Source: Axinella damicornis
Taxonomy: Eukaryota; Porifera; Demospongiae; Axinellida; Axinellidae
Direction of reading: 5' to 3'
Assembly: GCA_963931865.1 (NCBI GenBank)
Contig: OZ007506.1
Coordinates: 9,011,438 to 9,075,437, forward strand
Length of the DNA: 64,000 bases
The notes under the pieces were generated by a model. It did no database searches and was not told the DNA's origin. It saw only the letters and a program-made list of their open reading frames with translations. The translations under genes and the position numbers were made by a program. Position 1 is the stretch's first letter; each line of letters begins with the position of its first letter. This document shows, one piece after another, positions 24,801-31,843 of this stretch.

Positions 24801-27800
24801 ACATTGTGTACTGTCAGACAGAGTTGCATTGATGTTGATGAAGTCAAAGTTGTTGCTATGCCAAAATCATGATAGCGAAGTTCGCGCACTAGGACCTCCG
24901 CCCGCAACATGTAGTAGTGGCGTGCGTTACAACAGCTCTCGATCGTGCTTTCCTATGTCCTCAGGCAGCAAGGCGCTCCTGAATTGAGCTAGAACAGCGA
25001 CCTGCGATTGAACGATGGGATGTTTTTGTGTGGCTACCGTGGCACCAACCGGGTGGAGTCAGTATGCTACCAGACTCTTCCATTTGTTTTGAATAAAGAA
25101 TGACCGGTAAGTCTGTTGCTGGTGGCAGTGCAATTGTGGTTGTGTCGCCCCTCATCTCGCGGATCGAGGACCAGTGTAGCAAAATTGGTAGCGTCACACC
25201 CTCGACCATGTGACTACGAAGACGTCATTTGCACCCTCCCCCTTATGAATACGTGTTACGGTTACAGATAGTTAAGCGCATGCGCAAACAGTGGAAACCA
25301 GGCCCTTTTCTCCTCCCTCTCTCGGGCCTGGGAACGAGGCTAGGTGGGCCCTTACTACATGTGTACACTGCTTTTGGACCCTTTGCAGTAACATTCGCGT
25401 GAAGAGGGGGGTGGGCGCTTGATACGTGGTGGGCACTTGATACGTACTCTACGGTAGTACTTTGTATTTTATCTGTTAGCAGAGTAAGTCACATGACATC
25501 ATGCACTACTGTTAGGATATTGTCCCATAACATGACATCATGCATTACTGTTAGCATAATTATCCAAGTCAGTCACATGACACCATGCACTGCTGTTAGC
25601 ATATTGTAGTCTCGTGCCCAGACCCTCCCGAAACGCGGAAAGAGGGTCTGGTGTTCTGAGCGACATTTCTTGATTCATGGGGCGTGGTCGCTCTCGGATT
25701 TTAAAGCTCGAATCAGATTGCAGAACGCGAATGACGTAGTCAATCAGCGTAAGTCATAGGTACGGTACATGTAACAGTGCAGTACGGACGGTATGTCAGT
25801 GAAATGGATACGACAGGCCTACCGAAGAGCGAGCTGAGGCAGTAAGCCAAATCGATTATCTTGCCGGCTTGTTTTGGGAAATCTCCGTGTTTCGTGACAC
25901 TTCCACTCATCTTTGACAACCTCAGATAGAATTCTGTACAAGCGCAGGGCAACTGTACGTTGTTGTTGGCCCTTTGGTGTCACTCGTGAAGGACCAAATG
26001 CGCTGCTACAGTAAGCTTATAAGAATAGTGATAGGTGCGCTTTCATTGGAGAGGACATACAGAATGCAGGTAATTACATTCCTTACGCCGTATAGCCCCG
26101 CCCCATGCGCCAAGAAATATCGCTCAGAACACCAGACCCTCTTTCCGCGTTTCGGGAGGGTCTGGGCACGAGACTAAGCATATTGCCCTAGTCAGTCACA
26201 TGACATCCTGCACTGCAGGGACTATCTGGTGTCAGGCATAAGGACAAAAGCTGGGAGTATAACTACCGCTACTATTCTAAGTGGACTGATTGTATGGGGT
26301 ACATAATTAAGCATAGGGTATTACCATAATTAATACCCCCCCCCCCCCCATTAAATTTTTACACACTACTCAAACTACCCTATGCAGGAACTTGGGCAGA
26401 AAGGCGTATTTTTCAAAGAGGGTGTATTAGTGGGAGACTATTAAGGACCTTATCAGGTCATTAATTAAACCTTAAAGCTAAATCTACCGCTAAAAGAATA
26501 AGCATCATTGCCCAGACCACACCCTCTCGTGAGGAAAACGATCTGTGAACCAAGTCAAGATTTTGCAAATTCAGCAAAACGAAAACCGTTACTGAGCATG
26601 CACAGTATTTCAAAACAGGGTGTGTGCATGCTCAGTAGCATTTTTTGTTTCTGTGGAAGTTGCAAGATCTCAGCAAACCGCTGTACATCACAAAGATGTG
26701 CCTATAGTAACTACCCACCGGTAGTGATATTAATAGGGTATACTTACGTTCCCATGGGTACATGTACATGTACTTCTATTCAGGGAATGGGTAGTACCAG
26801 GTACTTATACTCACAGGGTACTTGTACCTACATGTACAGTAGGTTGCATACCCATGGGTACTTGTACATTGTAATTGACCAGTACTTGTACACACACATG
26901 ATGATCTGGGGTCATCAGAGGATGTACAAAAACTTCCTGTGGGAATAACAGATGTTCAGAGCACACCCTCCCCTGTACCCACCTTCGTCTCCCTCGTAGC
27001 CATCTCCAAAGCAGCTGACCTCCTGGTTGCCTGAGAGTGGGGAGCGGAAGTGATGGCTGTGCAGGAAGAGCCGGGTGTTCAGGTGTTGAAACCTCACCGT
27101 GGAGCCACACGATACTGGCGTGCTGTGTATGTATGCAGTGGGTTGAGAGTGGACAGACACTTACAATAATACCGGTATACAGAAAATATCCAATGTTTGA
27201 TATGTAACTTGAGGAATGGACAAAATTTGTGGAGCGAGCCTGAGCGTGTGCACATGAAGAACAGATGCGTACACATGCAGAACGCACATGCAGATGCACT
27301 GTGACTGCATGAGCATAGCACAACCTCAGGACATAGAACATCACACCAAAAGTACACATAGCCACACCTGTGAGTCAGACTTAGCCTCATTCCCAGTCCC
27401 ACGCCCAGCTTTCGTCGCTTGCAGTACGGTAAAGCGGGGAGGGCCTGGTACATCTTCTCATGTGAGCATGACGTAATCGAAAAATGGCAATTTTCAGAAC
27501 GAAGATGCTACGTTTTGCGTGTTATTCAACCATCTACACGTTCAATGCTCAGTGAGTATGACACAAGACACTCGCCCCCCACTAGCTTGATACGTGTGGT
27601 ATGTTACCTGGTACCTTCGCTCTTCTTGCTGTTCTGAGACCCACGTACACCCACGCTTCCTTCTGGTCTTTCTACCCTTGACGTCACTCACGTGAGAAGA
27701 TGTACCAGGCCCTTCCCGGGCCTCAAACAAGAGACAACCCAGTCTAGCCGCTAGCCCCTCTCCGCCCGGCCAGTTAACCCCAATTGACCGGCCGGGCGGA

Positions 27801-28511
27801 GAGGGGCTAGCGGCTAGACTGGAGACAACCATTCACTCATTCCTCATCCGTGGAATCTCAAATCCTCTAGCTAGATGGCTCTGAAGATGACCATATGTCA
27901 GTGATGATTTGCTTGCATTGAGCTGGATTCATGGGCCATGGGCGAAGCGTAGCCTCATACCCAGGCCCAAATGCGGAACAGGGCATGGTAACACTTGGCA
28001 AATTCCTGTATGTGCTCAGTCAGCATAATTGTGTAAGCGATTAAATTCTCCCTACTTGGATGCATTCGAATTCACGCGGCAGGTAGCTCTTGGTGATGGC
28101 TAATGAAATAGAAATTCCTTGCCAAGGAGCAACCAGAGGTGAGTCTTGAAGGCTAGAACAGCGGTTTTATCAAACAGCTACATGTACACTTTTGAGGCAG
28201 TACTACACAGTAATTGGCAATGGATGAACGTGATTCACCTACCCAAAATAGACTGCTGACCTCAGCACATATGGGAATTTTGCCAAGTGTTACCAGGCCC
28301 ACTTCCGCGTACCGCGTGTGGGTCTGGGTACGAGGCTAAGTGAAGAGGATGAAGCAGAAGATAGTGATGCAGATGATCTAGGCAACCCATGGAGGATGAC
28401 TCAGACAGAGTTCAAGTACCTACTGTATGTCTGTTTGTACAGCTGGTTTGTGCTTTTACAGCTGTGTTCCTAGGTACATGTACATGAACTTAGGAAGTCT
28501 AGCAATTCTAT

Positions 28512-28545
<34 letters not shown>

Positions 28546-31500
28546 CTTATAGTGAGCCAAATTGCATATTCGAAAAGACAAAATACCCTCCCACTTTAGG
28601 CTGGATGTAGTGTACAAAATGGTGGAAGGGGGGGTGGCATATTAACGGGACACTATGGTATTTGCAGAAGTGAGTATATATCTACGGTAAGACACACGAT
28701 CATATAACACACAGATTATACAGTGTACATGTATATGTAGACAGACAGCTTCACATGTGTGGGGCTCGCTCAGGCTCGCCCAATTACCACACACCAAGGT
28801 ATTAATTACCACGCAACAAAACATTTCCATCCCACCTGGCTTAATTCTATCTATAGCTTGGCTTTCCATCCCAGACTTTCTCACAGCTTTGGACAATAAA
28901 CGGAATTACATTTGGTATAGCAGGAAAGTCAGGAAGGATATTTCACATGTGAAAAAGGGCCACTGTACGTGACTTGATCAGATCTTTGGATGCCTAGCTA
29001 GTAGCTGGTCTTAGTTCCTCAGTCATGTAATACAAACGACGAGTACACATGTATACCATGACATCAACACCTTTGATATGATGTCACAGTGGCACCATAT
29101 CATGTGTGGATCCTCCCTGGCTTTCTGTATTTATCTCCTGAGAACAAAATACGAGATGTAAAGTACATCTCATAGGTATGGGGCTAATTTGGGTGTACAT
29201 ACATACACTGTAAGCCTGGTCAATTACACTGTACAGATAACAGCAGAACCCATTGTCAGTTGACTCAGAGACCCAATCAATGCATCAATGTCAGTTTCCA
29301 ATTGGAGCTCACCCCCGAGGACACTGTTTTCCATGGGCCCCCTTGACTAGCCAGTAGCTATTGACATCGTCTGCGAATTTTGCTCCTGTCACGCTCTGTA
29401 AGAGGCATACACAACACACAGCTTGATCATTGTTTACGCAGAAGATACGTGTAGACCACATCACACAGTGTCAAAACCTACATGTATACCTACACAGGAA
29501 TATAGATTACCTCACTTGTGACAGTGAAACTCCAATAGTGGACTCTCCGTAAAAAGGACCAGACCTCTTTACAAAGGACGATTTCCGAAGTCCCAAAATA
29601 AATAGTTTTGCAAAGAGGACAACCTCTCTACAAAGGACAAACTCTTGAATCTATATTGTTCCCCAATGGTGTCCTGATTATTTATAGAGGCTCCACTATA
29701 GTCCCCAATACAACCTGCATGCAGTAAAGTACCTGCTGTCCACTTCCACTGCCATACTTGACATCGTGAGAGTGAAGTCGGGCATTGGACTCCAGGTTAG
29801 CCAGCTTCATGGAAGAGCCACACGTCACAAATTGGAAACCTGTGCCACAATTGTGGTCGCAAGAGAGTTACAGAAAGTAGACCAAGTCAATAAGTTTGAA
29901 ACCCTTTAAAAAGGACTAGTACATGTATGTCAACGTTATGTTGATTATGAGATCATGACTAGTCTCGTCCTCAGGCACTTCACATGTGCTCCATCAGAAT
30001 AATTGTGGGGAAGAACAAGGTCTGGTACCTTAGTGCCCCGCTAATATGCCCCCTTCGAAAATACCAAATACCTCCCTCCTCCTCTTTCCTGCCCAAGTTC
30101 CTGCACAGGGTAGTTCGACTCATTATATAATAACGCCCCTGGTGAGCGTCCTCTGTATCTAAACTACACATGCGCAACTTCAGATCGTCTCTCAGATCAA
30201 GTAGTCACCACAATACAAGTCATCTCGCTGCCAGGCTGGATATAGTGTACAAATTGGGGGGGACACTATGGCCTTACCAACACACAAGGTTACTGGTCAG
30301 GCAGGAAGTGGGTCACCAGTTAGAGTGAGTTAGGGCCAGGGCCAATGCTGAATGCACATGCTTGTCCACTACCTAGTACATGTATATACTTCCTGCCGCA
30401 CTTCCTTTATGAATAAATATTTTTACTCTCTGCTAACATCCTAGTCAGAGGTTGGACACATTTTCTGCACACGTGACTATGCGCTGTGTTTGGAACGGTG
30501 TGTTTTACGTTCCTAACCTCGCCAGCCTCGTTCCCAAGTCAATATGGCCAGGGACCGAGGGAAAACGTTTGAAAGGTAGGAGTACATTGACGATAGCCTC
30601 GTTCACAGTCCCACGCCCAGCTTTTCATCGCTTGCAGTATGGTAAAGCGGGGACTCGGAGGGCGTGGTACATTTCCTCACGTGAGGGACGTCAAGGGCAG
30701 AAAGGGGTAGAAAGACCGGAAGGAGGCGTGGGCATACGTGGGTCTCAGAACAGCAAGAAGAGCGAAGGTACGAGGTGAAATACCAAACGTATCTAGCTAG
30801 CGGGGGGCAACTGTCGTACTCACCGAGCGTTGAACCTGCAGATACATGTAGTTAATAACACACAAAACGTAGCGTCTTCGTTCTGAAAATTATGCCATTT
30901 TTCGAGTACGTCATGCTCACGTGAGGAAATGTACCAGGCCCTCCCCGCTTTATCGTACTGCAAGCGACGAAAAGCTGGGCGATGGCCTGGGAACGAGGCT
31001 ACATTGACGACACTTCACGTTGGGAAGGCTTCCAGTTGGAGCACCAGCAGTGTGGCTTCTCCGCCATCCCACACAGCCGATCCTTAAAGAGGCCGTACAA
31101 CCTAAGTGACCCAGCGGTTGACGACATATTTGGAATCTACTCTACTGGAGCTTTCGAATGATGTCAACTTTGTTGAGACACTCGTAGACTACTGAGAACA
31201 CTATTCGGCATAGTAAACCTCCATATAAATTTTCGCCTACGCACGTAGGTCACATGACCGTGTCCAACCTCCTCTGCATTCTAGTGGAGTGGTGTGAAGT
31301 AGCATGTCCATTTACCAGACCCTCCACTTCTCTTCTCCAAATGGGGCACACATGTGGAGGGTCTGCAGACGAAACTGGATTCTGACCCCAGTTACAGCAC
31401 CTCTTCACAGAAGCAAGTAGGCCTAGTACACACACACACACGCACACACACAGCCTTTTCAAAAATAAAACTATGTAGGTCACCTGCACTGCTAACTCTC

Positions 31501-31559
31501 CGTGTGAACGATACTAATATGAGAGAAGGTATAACGACCAAGATCCGAGACAGCCGCAT
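15857..31559 (-). CDS. SDF2: Stromal cell-derived factor 2 (SDF2/SDF2L1), MIR-domain ER protein
   Basis: Six exons in phase: 31559-31484, 29839-29733, 29395-29313, 27122-26983, 17400-17319, 16004-15857, giving 211 residues, the usual SDF2 length. Exon 1 is a short signal peptide (MRLSRILVVIPSLILVSF). Then come three MIR repeats: VTCGSSMKLANLESNARLHS with HDVKYGSGSGQQSVTG, VSCGSTVRFQHLNTRLFLHS with HHFRSPLSGNQEVSCFGDG, and DDSVRFKHIATNMYLHVSG with QTYGRPIAGQYEVSA. SDF2 works in the ER lumen with ERdj3 and BiP and is tied to O-mannosyl quality control. No HDEL-type tail is seen. A GTATGT donor-like site follows LWQAM near residue 198, so the true last exon may differ. Intron 4 (9.6 kb) holds the nested transposons. 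The promoter region is shared with SPEF1. Confidence 0.9.
16814..17213. mobile_element. 400-bp foldback element, 9-bp TSD family
   Basis: Starts tagccttgtacccaggcc and ends ggcctgggtacgaggcta, with arms of about 80 bp or more. Flanks catttgccc (16805-16813) and aatttgccc (17214-17222) differ at one base. A second copy with a similar interior is at 27950-28338. It lies in SDF2 intron 5. Confidence 0.85.
17913..18139 (+). repeat. LTR 1 (227 bp) of the Ty3/gypsy composite
   Basis: Begins tgtaacggaagttaccc and ends cctccgcccgcaaca (TG...CA). A TATA-like ttataaaaagc lies at about 18019. The 4-bp target duplication tgta precedes it (17909-17912) and follows LTR 3 (24910-24913). By eye it is identical to LTR 3 and differs from LTR 2 at one base near the 3' end. 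The insertion is therefore young. Confidence 0.95.
18142..18159 (+). promoter_or_regulatory. Primer binding site, tRNA-Pro type
   Basis: TGGGGGCTTGTCCGGGAT starts two bases after the LTR. It is complementary to the 3' end of eukaryotic tRNA-Pro and differs by one base from the classic tRNA-Pro primer site of murine gammaretroviruses. The gag ATG overlaps its last two bases. Confidence 0.85.
18158..20359 (+). CDS. gag: Ty3/gypsy Gag-protease ORF, truncated at the protease end
   Basis: I choose the ATG at 18158, right at the primer site. The frame is also open upstream into the LTR from 18059, which cannot be excluded as a start. In order: a long coiled-coil (about residues 5-190) with a tandem duplication of a 14-residue TELDQCRTQF unit; a retrotransposon Gag domain (FQQWLEQFEMVAELAEWPEH to ELWQKARFEEVR, about 290-450); a CCHC knuckle CFKCHQPGHVAKNC; and an aspartic protease with active-site DTG (VEALVDTGCPTTIIS) and LLLGTNLM flap-end region. 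At about 20279 the sequence jumps directly to the integrase tail, out of frame, and stops 27 codons later. RT, RNase H and most of integrase are absent from this unit. Open and apparently intact through protease. Confidence 0.9.
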   Translation: MATRQSHLKQQVENLREENVRLEEIVRQRTTPAKAPQGDGSREEMGRLRRQVEQLQQEAVDTAERLRQCQAERQTAERTAGELNTELDQCRTQFAELSTELDQCRTQFAELRQSSQNVEDRAVAAEQEVSRLANALARQQDEAELERFRALALREQKWEAREQRLEQQLRRLEAQLLEGRRELRGASEQLVESQVVRADTTPVKVKKETAGACSQPPPLISGSEDMSPGDAETPHGQEDQGEQTKRESLQFAHTFHNLSPWHLPPLPEFSGDDQTSVNNSFQQWLEQFEMVAELAEWPEHIKLKQLALRFRGPAQAYFQTCSDGQKHDYRALVQAMSKRFTPVRIQALECSAFHERKQGRKEAVDTYAQELQRLFQRAYPSAVRGNTDAQEMGQAVLSSQFVGGLVPEIKRKIAYLEGATFSELWQKARFEEVRQRDLDGTSVSSYVPKKFYGPMVNERRQGENPLPRQNLVPNPGLAGQSSRREAILCFKCHQPGHVAKNCRYGRFPAQGPPRTRETEAPGRQAVPKAAAVTSAQETTLLAKEAEPLTWIYGAQNVQEEVKDTAKQSTMSLRLGPIPRLSVTVEGFEVEALVDTGCPTTIISKTLCRQILDQPDSQVPHLTLEEHRSQNAQRLGLSKPSLQLHAYCGKQLPIGAEITLHLQAGECLAKGVVLIQDNSPVELLLGTNLMTQLGVHVFDSNQHSLLCLRQSLCPHAWRSPGQGLEVLKTLPWAV
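18411..18494 (+). repeat. Tandem 42-bp duplication inside gag
   Basis: Two adjacent, nearly identical copies of a unit containing accgaacttgatcagtgcc, in frame, extending the coiled-coil by 14 residues. Confidence 0.85.
20617..20629 (+). promoter_or_regulatory. Polypurine tract of unit A
   Basis: ggccgggggagat directly precedes LTR 2. The same sequence precedes LTR 3 at 24670-24682. It is the expected plus-strand primer for reverse transcription. Confidence 0.8.
20630..20856 (+). repeat. LTR 2 (227 bp), shared middle LTR
   Basis: The same length as LTRs 1 and 3, with one visible substitution (gcacca instead of gcaaca at the 3' end). It serves as 3' LTR of the left unit and 5' LTR of the right unit. 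A primer site identical to that of unit A follows at 20859-20876. Confidence 0.95.
20892..24668 (+). CDS. pol: Ty3/gypsy Pol ORF (protease end, RT, RNase H, integrase), gag deleted
   Basis: An open frame of about 1258 codons with no stop. It begins within the protease tail (LLLGTNLMTQLGVHVF), since everything from the end of the primer site through gag is deleted. No ATG precedes the frame in the leader; the first in-frame ATG is near 20913, so it is a fragment of what was a gag-pol fusion. It contains a seven-residue ANQLDSD repeat (five copies, about 21620-21724); RT with SMRFCVDYRRLN, the LDLASGYWQ region and active site VYLDDILV (near 22359); RNase H starting FILETDASGLGLGAVL; and integrase with an HHCC zinc region (HGGVMAGHLREMK ... 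CLSCLVC), the DDE core (GVDIIQF, LSDRGANF, YHPQTDGLVERFN) and a C-terminal GPYRILEL (GPY/F) module. No chromodomain seen. Confidence 0.93.
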   Translation: MLLGTNLMTQLGVHVFDSNQHSLLCLQSTDGDKLSSPTDKDQCSALFDAPPLSVTEVENADEHTAYHHKSRSKHSPKLPASCQTVSGSRRRRSSGSSNPKPSQGEGHPKAVVRLVTACKLPARAGKVLQARARQIKSSSPHIFEPHNRLCNGTVDIANSLLLPSDKGQLCLPVYNFAESPTWLRRGQILGWMQPADETGIDQPLSFSHTTSSEDDTIEASLDHELIEKAKVPLKSESETSESRANQLDSDANQLDSDANQLDSDANQLDSDANQLGSDDRLAKLKDQLHLQQAAITPQQQNILEHFLLDHADLFAVDSSELGCTQLVQHSIDTGDHSPIYQHPRRIPFALRDQVDEMVKDMLDQRIIKHSRSPWASPVVLVKKKDGSMRFCVDYRRLNSVTKRDVHPLPRIDDTLDVLAGARYFTTLDLASGYWQVEMSPDDIEKTAFTTHSGLFEFTVMPFGLCNAPATFQRLMETVLEGLTRKQCFVYLDDILVISSTWEEHLQNLHLVFERLHEAGLRLKPRKCAFALQEVTYLGHVISEAGISVDPSKVEKIWSYPTPTNLKSLRQFLGIASYYRRFTPQFSKVAEPLYALTRKNTPFVWSSSCEEAFVRLKELLTSPPVLAFRNFEQPFILETDASGLGLGAVLCQEQDDGTIRPIAYASRTLQKHERNYGISELEALAVVWATKHFHVYLYGHKCKVLTDHSALKSLLNTPHPSGKLARWGLALQELDLTIEYRPGKQNSAADALSRIPLDTDTNSVIETVSQETALKPREAIVATLQSVPSRQEEECEWHKLQAVEGEFTDLITFMKTGNLPTTDFEARQVLLISDRFTLLDDTLYYTQPDGRLQLVVPRDQRQKIIEEAHGGVMAGHLREMKTYSQLQKHYWWPNMRADIRKWCLSCLVCASRRVGRAQKPPLSPIPVAGPFDCIGVDIIQFPCSYDGNKYALVFMDYLTKWPEVFAIADQKAETVAQALVEVVSRHGVPAKLLSDRGANFLSDLLHELYVLLGIKKVNTSAYHPQTDGLVERFNRTLTDMLAKTVDHCGRDWDRRIPYVLYAYRTSMQESTQESPFYLLYGRDARLPTEAALSTPRTCYQMDIDDFKTDLVCNLSDAWSLAQQNICKAQKKQKQQYDRKCKPSKYRVGDRVFVHMPGEVRGKAWKFSRPFHGPYRILELTASNASVRQVDRPQDTPIFVSLERLRMCPKEIPTGQTWSNKRRRKQAKADHCLASQKTQPPNETVTPELWSHRLRPRRRP
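24683..24909 (+). repeat. LTR 3 (227 bp)
   Basis: Begins tgtaacggaag and ends cgcccgcaaca, followed by target duplication tgta. By eye identical to LTR 1. Confidence 0.95.
25607..26176. mobile_element. 570-bp foldback element with perfect 9-bp TSD
   Basis: Starts tagtctcgtgcccagacc and ends ggtctgggcacgagacta, with arms of about 70 bp (cctcccgaaacgcggaaaga / tctttccgcgtttcgggagg). Flanked by agcatattg at 25598-25606 and 26177-26185. The interior has no recognisable protein. It lies in SDF2 intron 4. Confidence 0.9.
27382..27715. mobile_element. Foldback element fragment (30594-type)
   Basis: The left end tagcctcattcccagtccc and interior (cgcccagctttcgtcgcttg ... acgtaatcgaaaaatggc ... gaacgaagatgctacg) match the element at 30594-31001 in opposite order. 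The right terminus is lost near the palindrome at 27740. Confidence 0.7.
27740..27821. mobile_element. 82-bp near-perfect palindrome with perfect 9-bp TSD
   Basis: cagtctagccgctagcccct pairs with aggggctagcggctagactg across the whole length, and the centre aattg is flanked by ccggcc/ggccgg. gagacaacc is duplicated at 27731-27739 and 27822-27830. Its ends differ from the TAGYCTCG family, so it is a second foldback family with the same duplication length. Confidence 0.85.
27950..28338. mobile_element. Foldback element, second copy of the 16814 type
   Basis: Starts tagcctcatacccaggcc and ends gggtctgggtacgaggcta. The interior shares long stretches with 16814-17213 (gtgctcagtcagcataattg, gtgagtcttgaaggctagaa). 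Target duplication only weakly preserved (ggcgaagcg / agtgaagag), consistent with an older insertion. Confidence 0.8.
30446..31276. mobile_element. CAGAGGAGGTTGGAC-type MITE, host of a nested foldback element
   Basis: The ends cagaggttggacac (30446) and gtgtccaacctcctctg (to 31276) and both flanking interiors match the MITE at 6969-7407 in reverse orientation. Flanks catcctagt (30437-30445) and cattctagt (31277-31285) match at 8 of 9 positions. It is interrupted by the element at 30594-31001. It lies in SDF2 intron 1. Confidence 0.75.
30594..31001. mobile_element. 408-bp foldback element with perfect 9-bp TSD, nested
   Basis: Starts tagcctcgttcacagtccc and ends ggcctgggaacgaggcta. Arms include cgcccagcttttcatcgctt / aagcgacgaaaagctgggcg. 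cattgacga is duplicated at 30585-30593 and 31002-31010. It sits inside the MITE at 30446-31276, which dates it as the later insertion. Confidence 0.9.
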
Positions 31560-31843
31560 CTTTGAAGTCACTTTTCAGGTGCAAGAAGACAGAAATAGAG
31601 CCAGTGCACTATGGTTGCCACGTACTACACACGGACACGTCATGCGGTCGTGCACGTGCGCGCGCACACCCACCTGCCACGCCTACTGCGCACGCCGTAC
31701 GGTACGTATGGTGGGTGGAGCATAAGTATCCATGGCAACAATGCAACTAAGCGGCGCGGCTGATGCACGCTCAGACTCAGTGGTACATGGTCGGTACTTA
31801 GGACGATTTCTACGGGAGTACGGTTGATCCCAACGTGGCTGGG
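31560..31843. promoter_or_regulatory. Bidirectional SDF2/SPEF1 promoter interval
   Basis: Only 284 bp separate the start codons of two divergently read genes. The interval is CpG- and CACGTG-like-word rich (cacgtgcgcgcgcac), unlike the AT-rich surroundings, and contains the X-box listed separately. No TATA box is evident. Confidence 0.7.
31726..31739 (+). promoter_or_regulatory. RFX X-box upstream of SPEF1
   Basis: GTATCCATGGCAAC fits the ciliary X-box consensus GTHNCCATRRNAAC at every position. It lies 105 bp upstream of the SPEF1 start codon. RFX factors drive ciliary genes through this site in animals, and SPEF1 is a ciliary protein. Confidence 0.75.

Larger units (their letters stand above)
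17913..24909 (+). mobile_element. Tandem Ty3/gypsy composite: LTR-gag.pr-LTR-pol-LTR
   Basis: Three near-identical LTRs (17913-18139, 20630-20856, 24683-24909) enclose two internal regions with complementary deletions. The left unit lacks RT to integrase; the right unit lacks leader-distal sequence through gag. They overlap only in about 90 bp of protease end and about 350 bp of integrase tail plus polypurine tract. A 4-bp duplication tgta flanks the outside. The alternative reading is one full-length element with a segment (integrase tail, LTR, primer site, protease tail; 20279-20965) inserted in the protease region. Confidence 0.92.
17726..25342. mobile_element. Foldback (Pack-MULE-like) element interrupted by the Ty3 composite
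   Basis: The left part is 17726-17912 (starts tagcctcgttcccaggcc) and the right part 24914-25342 (ends ggcctgggaacgaggcta), split by the retroelement. A perfect 9-bp duplication ggtgggccc flanks the whole (17717-17725, 25343-25351). The paralogue at 56545-57033 has the same interior without the insertion. The right part includes a decayed RecQ-helicase Walker A region (gatgtttttgtgtggct and onward). It lies in SDF2 intron 4. Confidence 0.9.

Noticed and set aside
26811..27365. A 184-codon minus-strand ORF as a gene
   Set aside because: It overlaps SDF2 exon 4 in another frame, and the protein reads as low-complexity noise.
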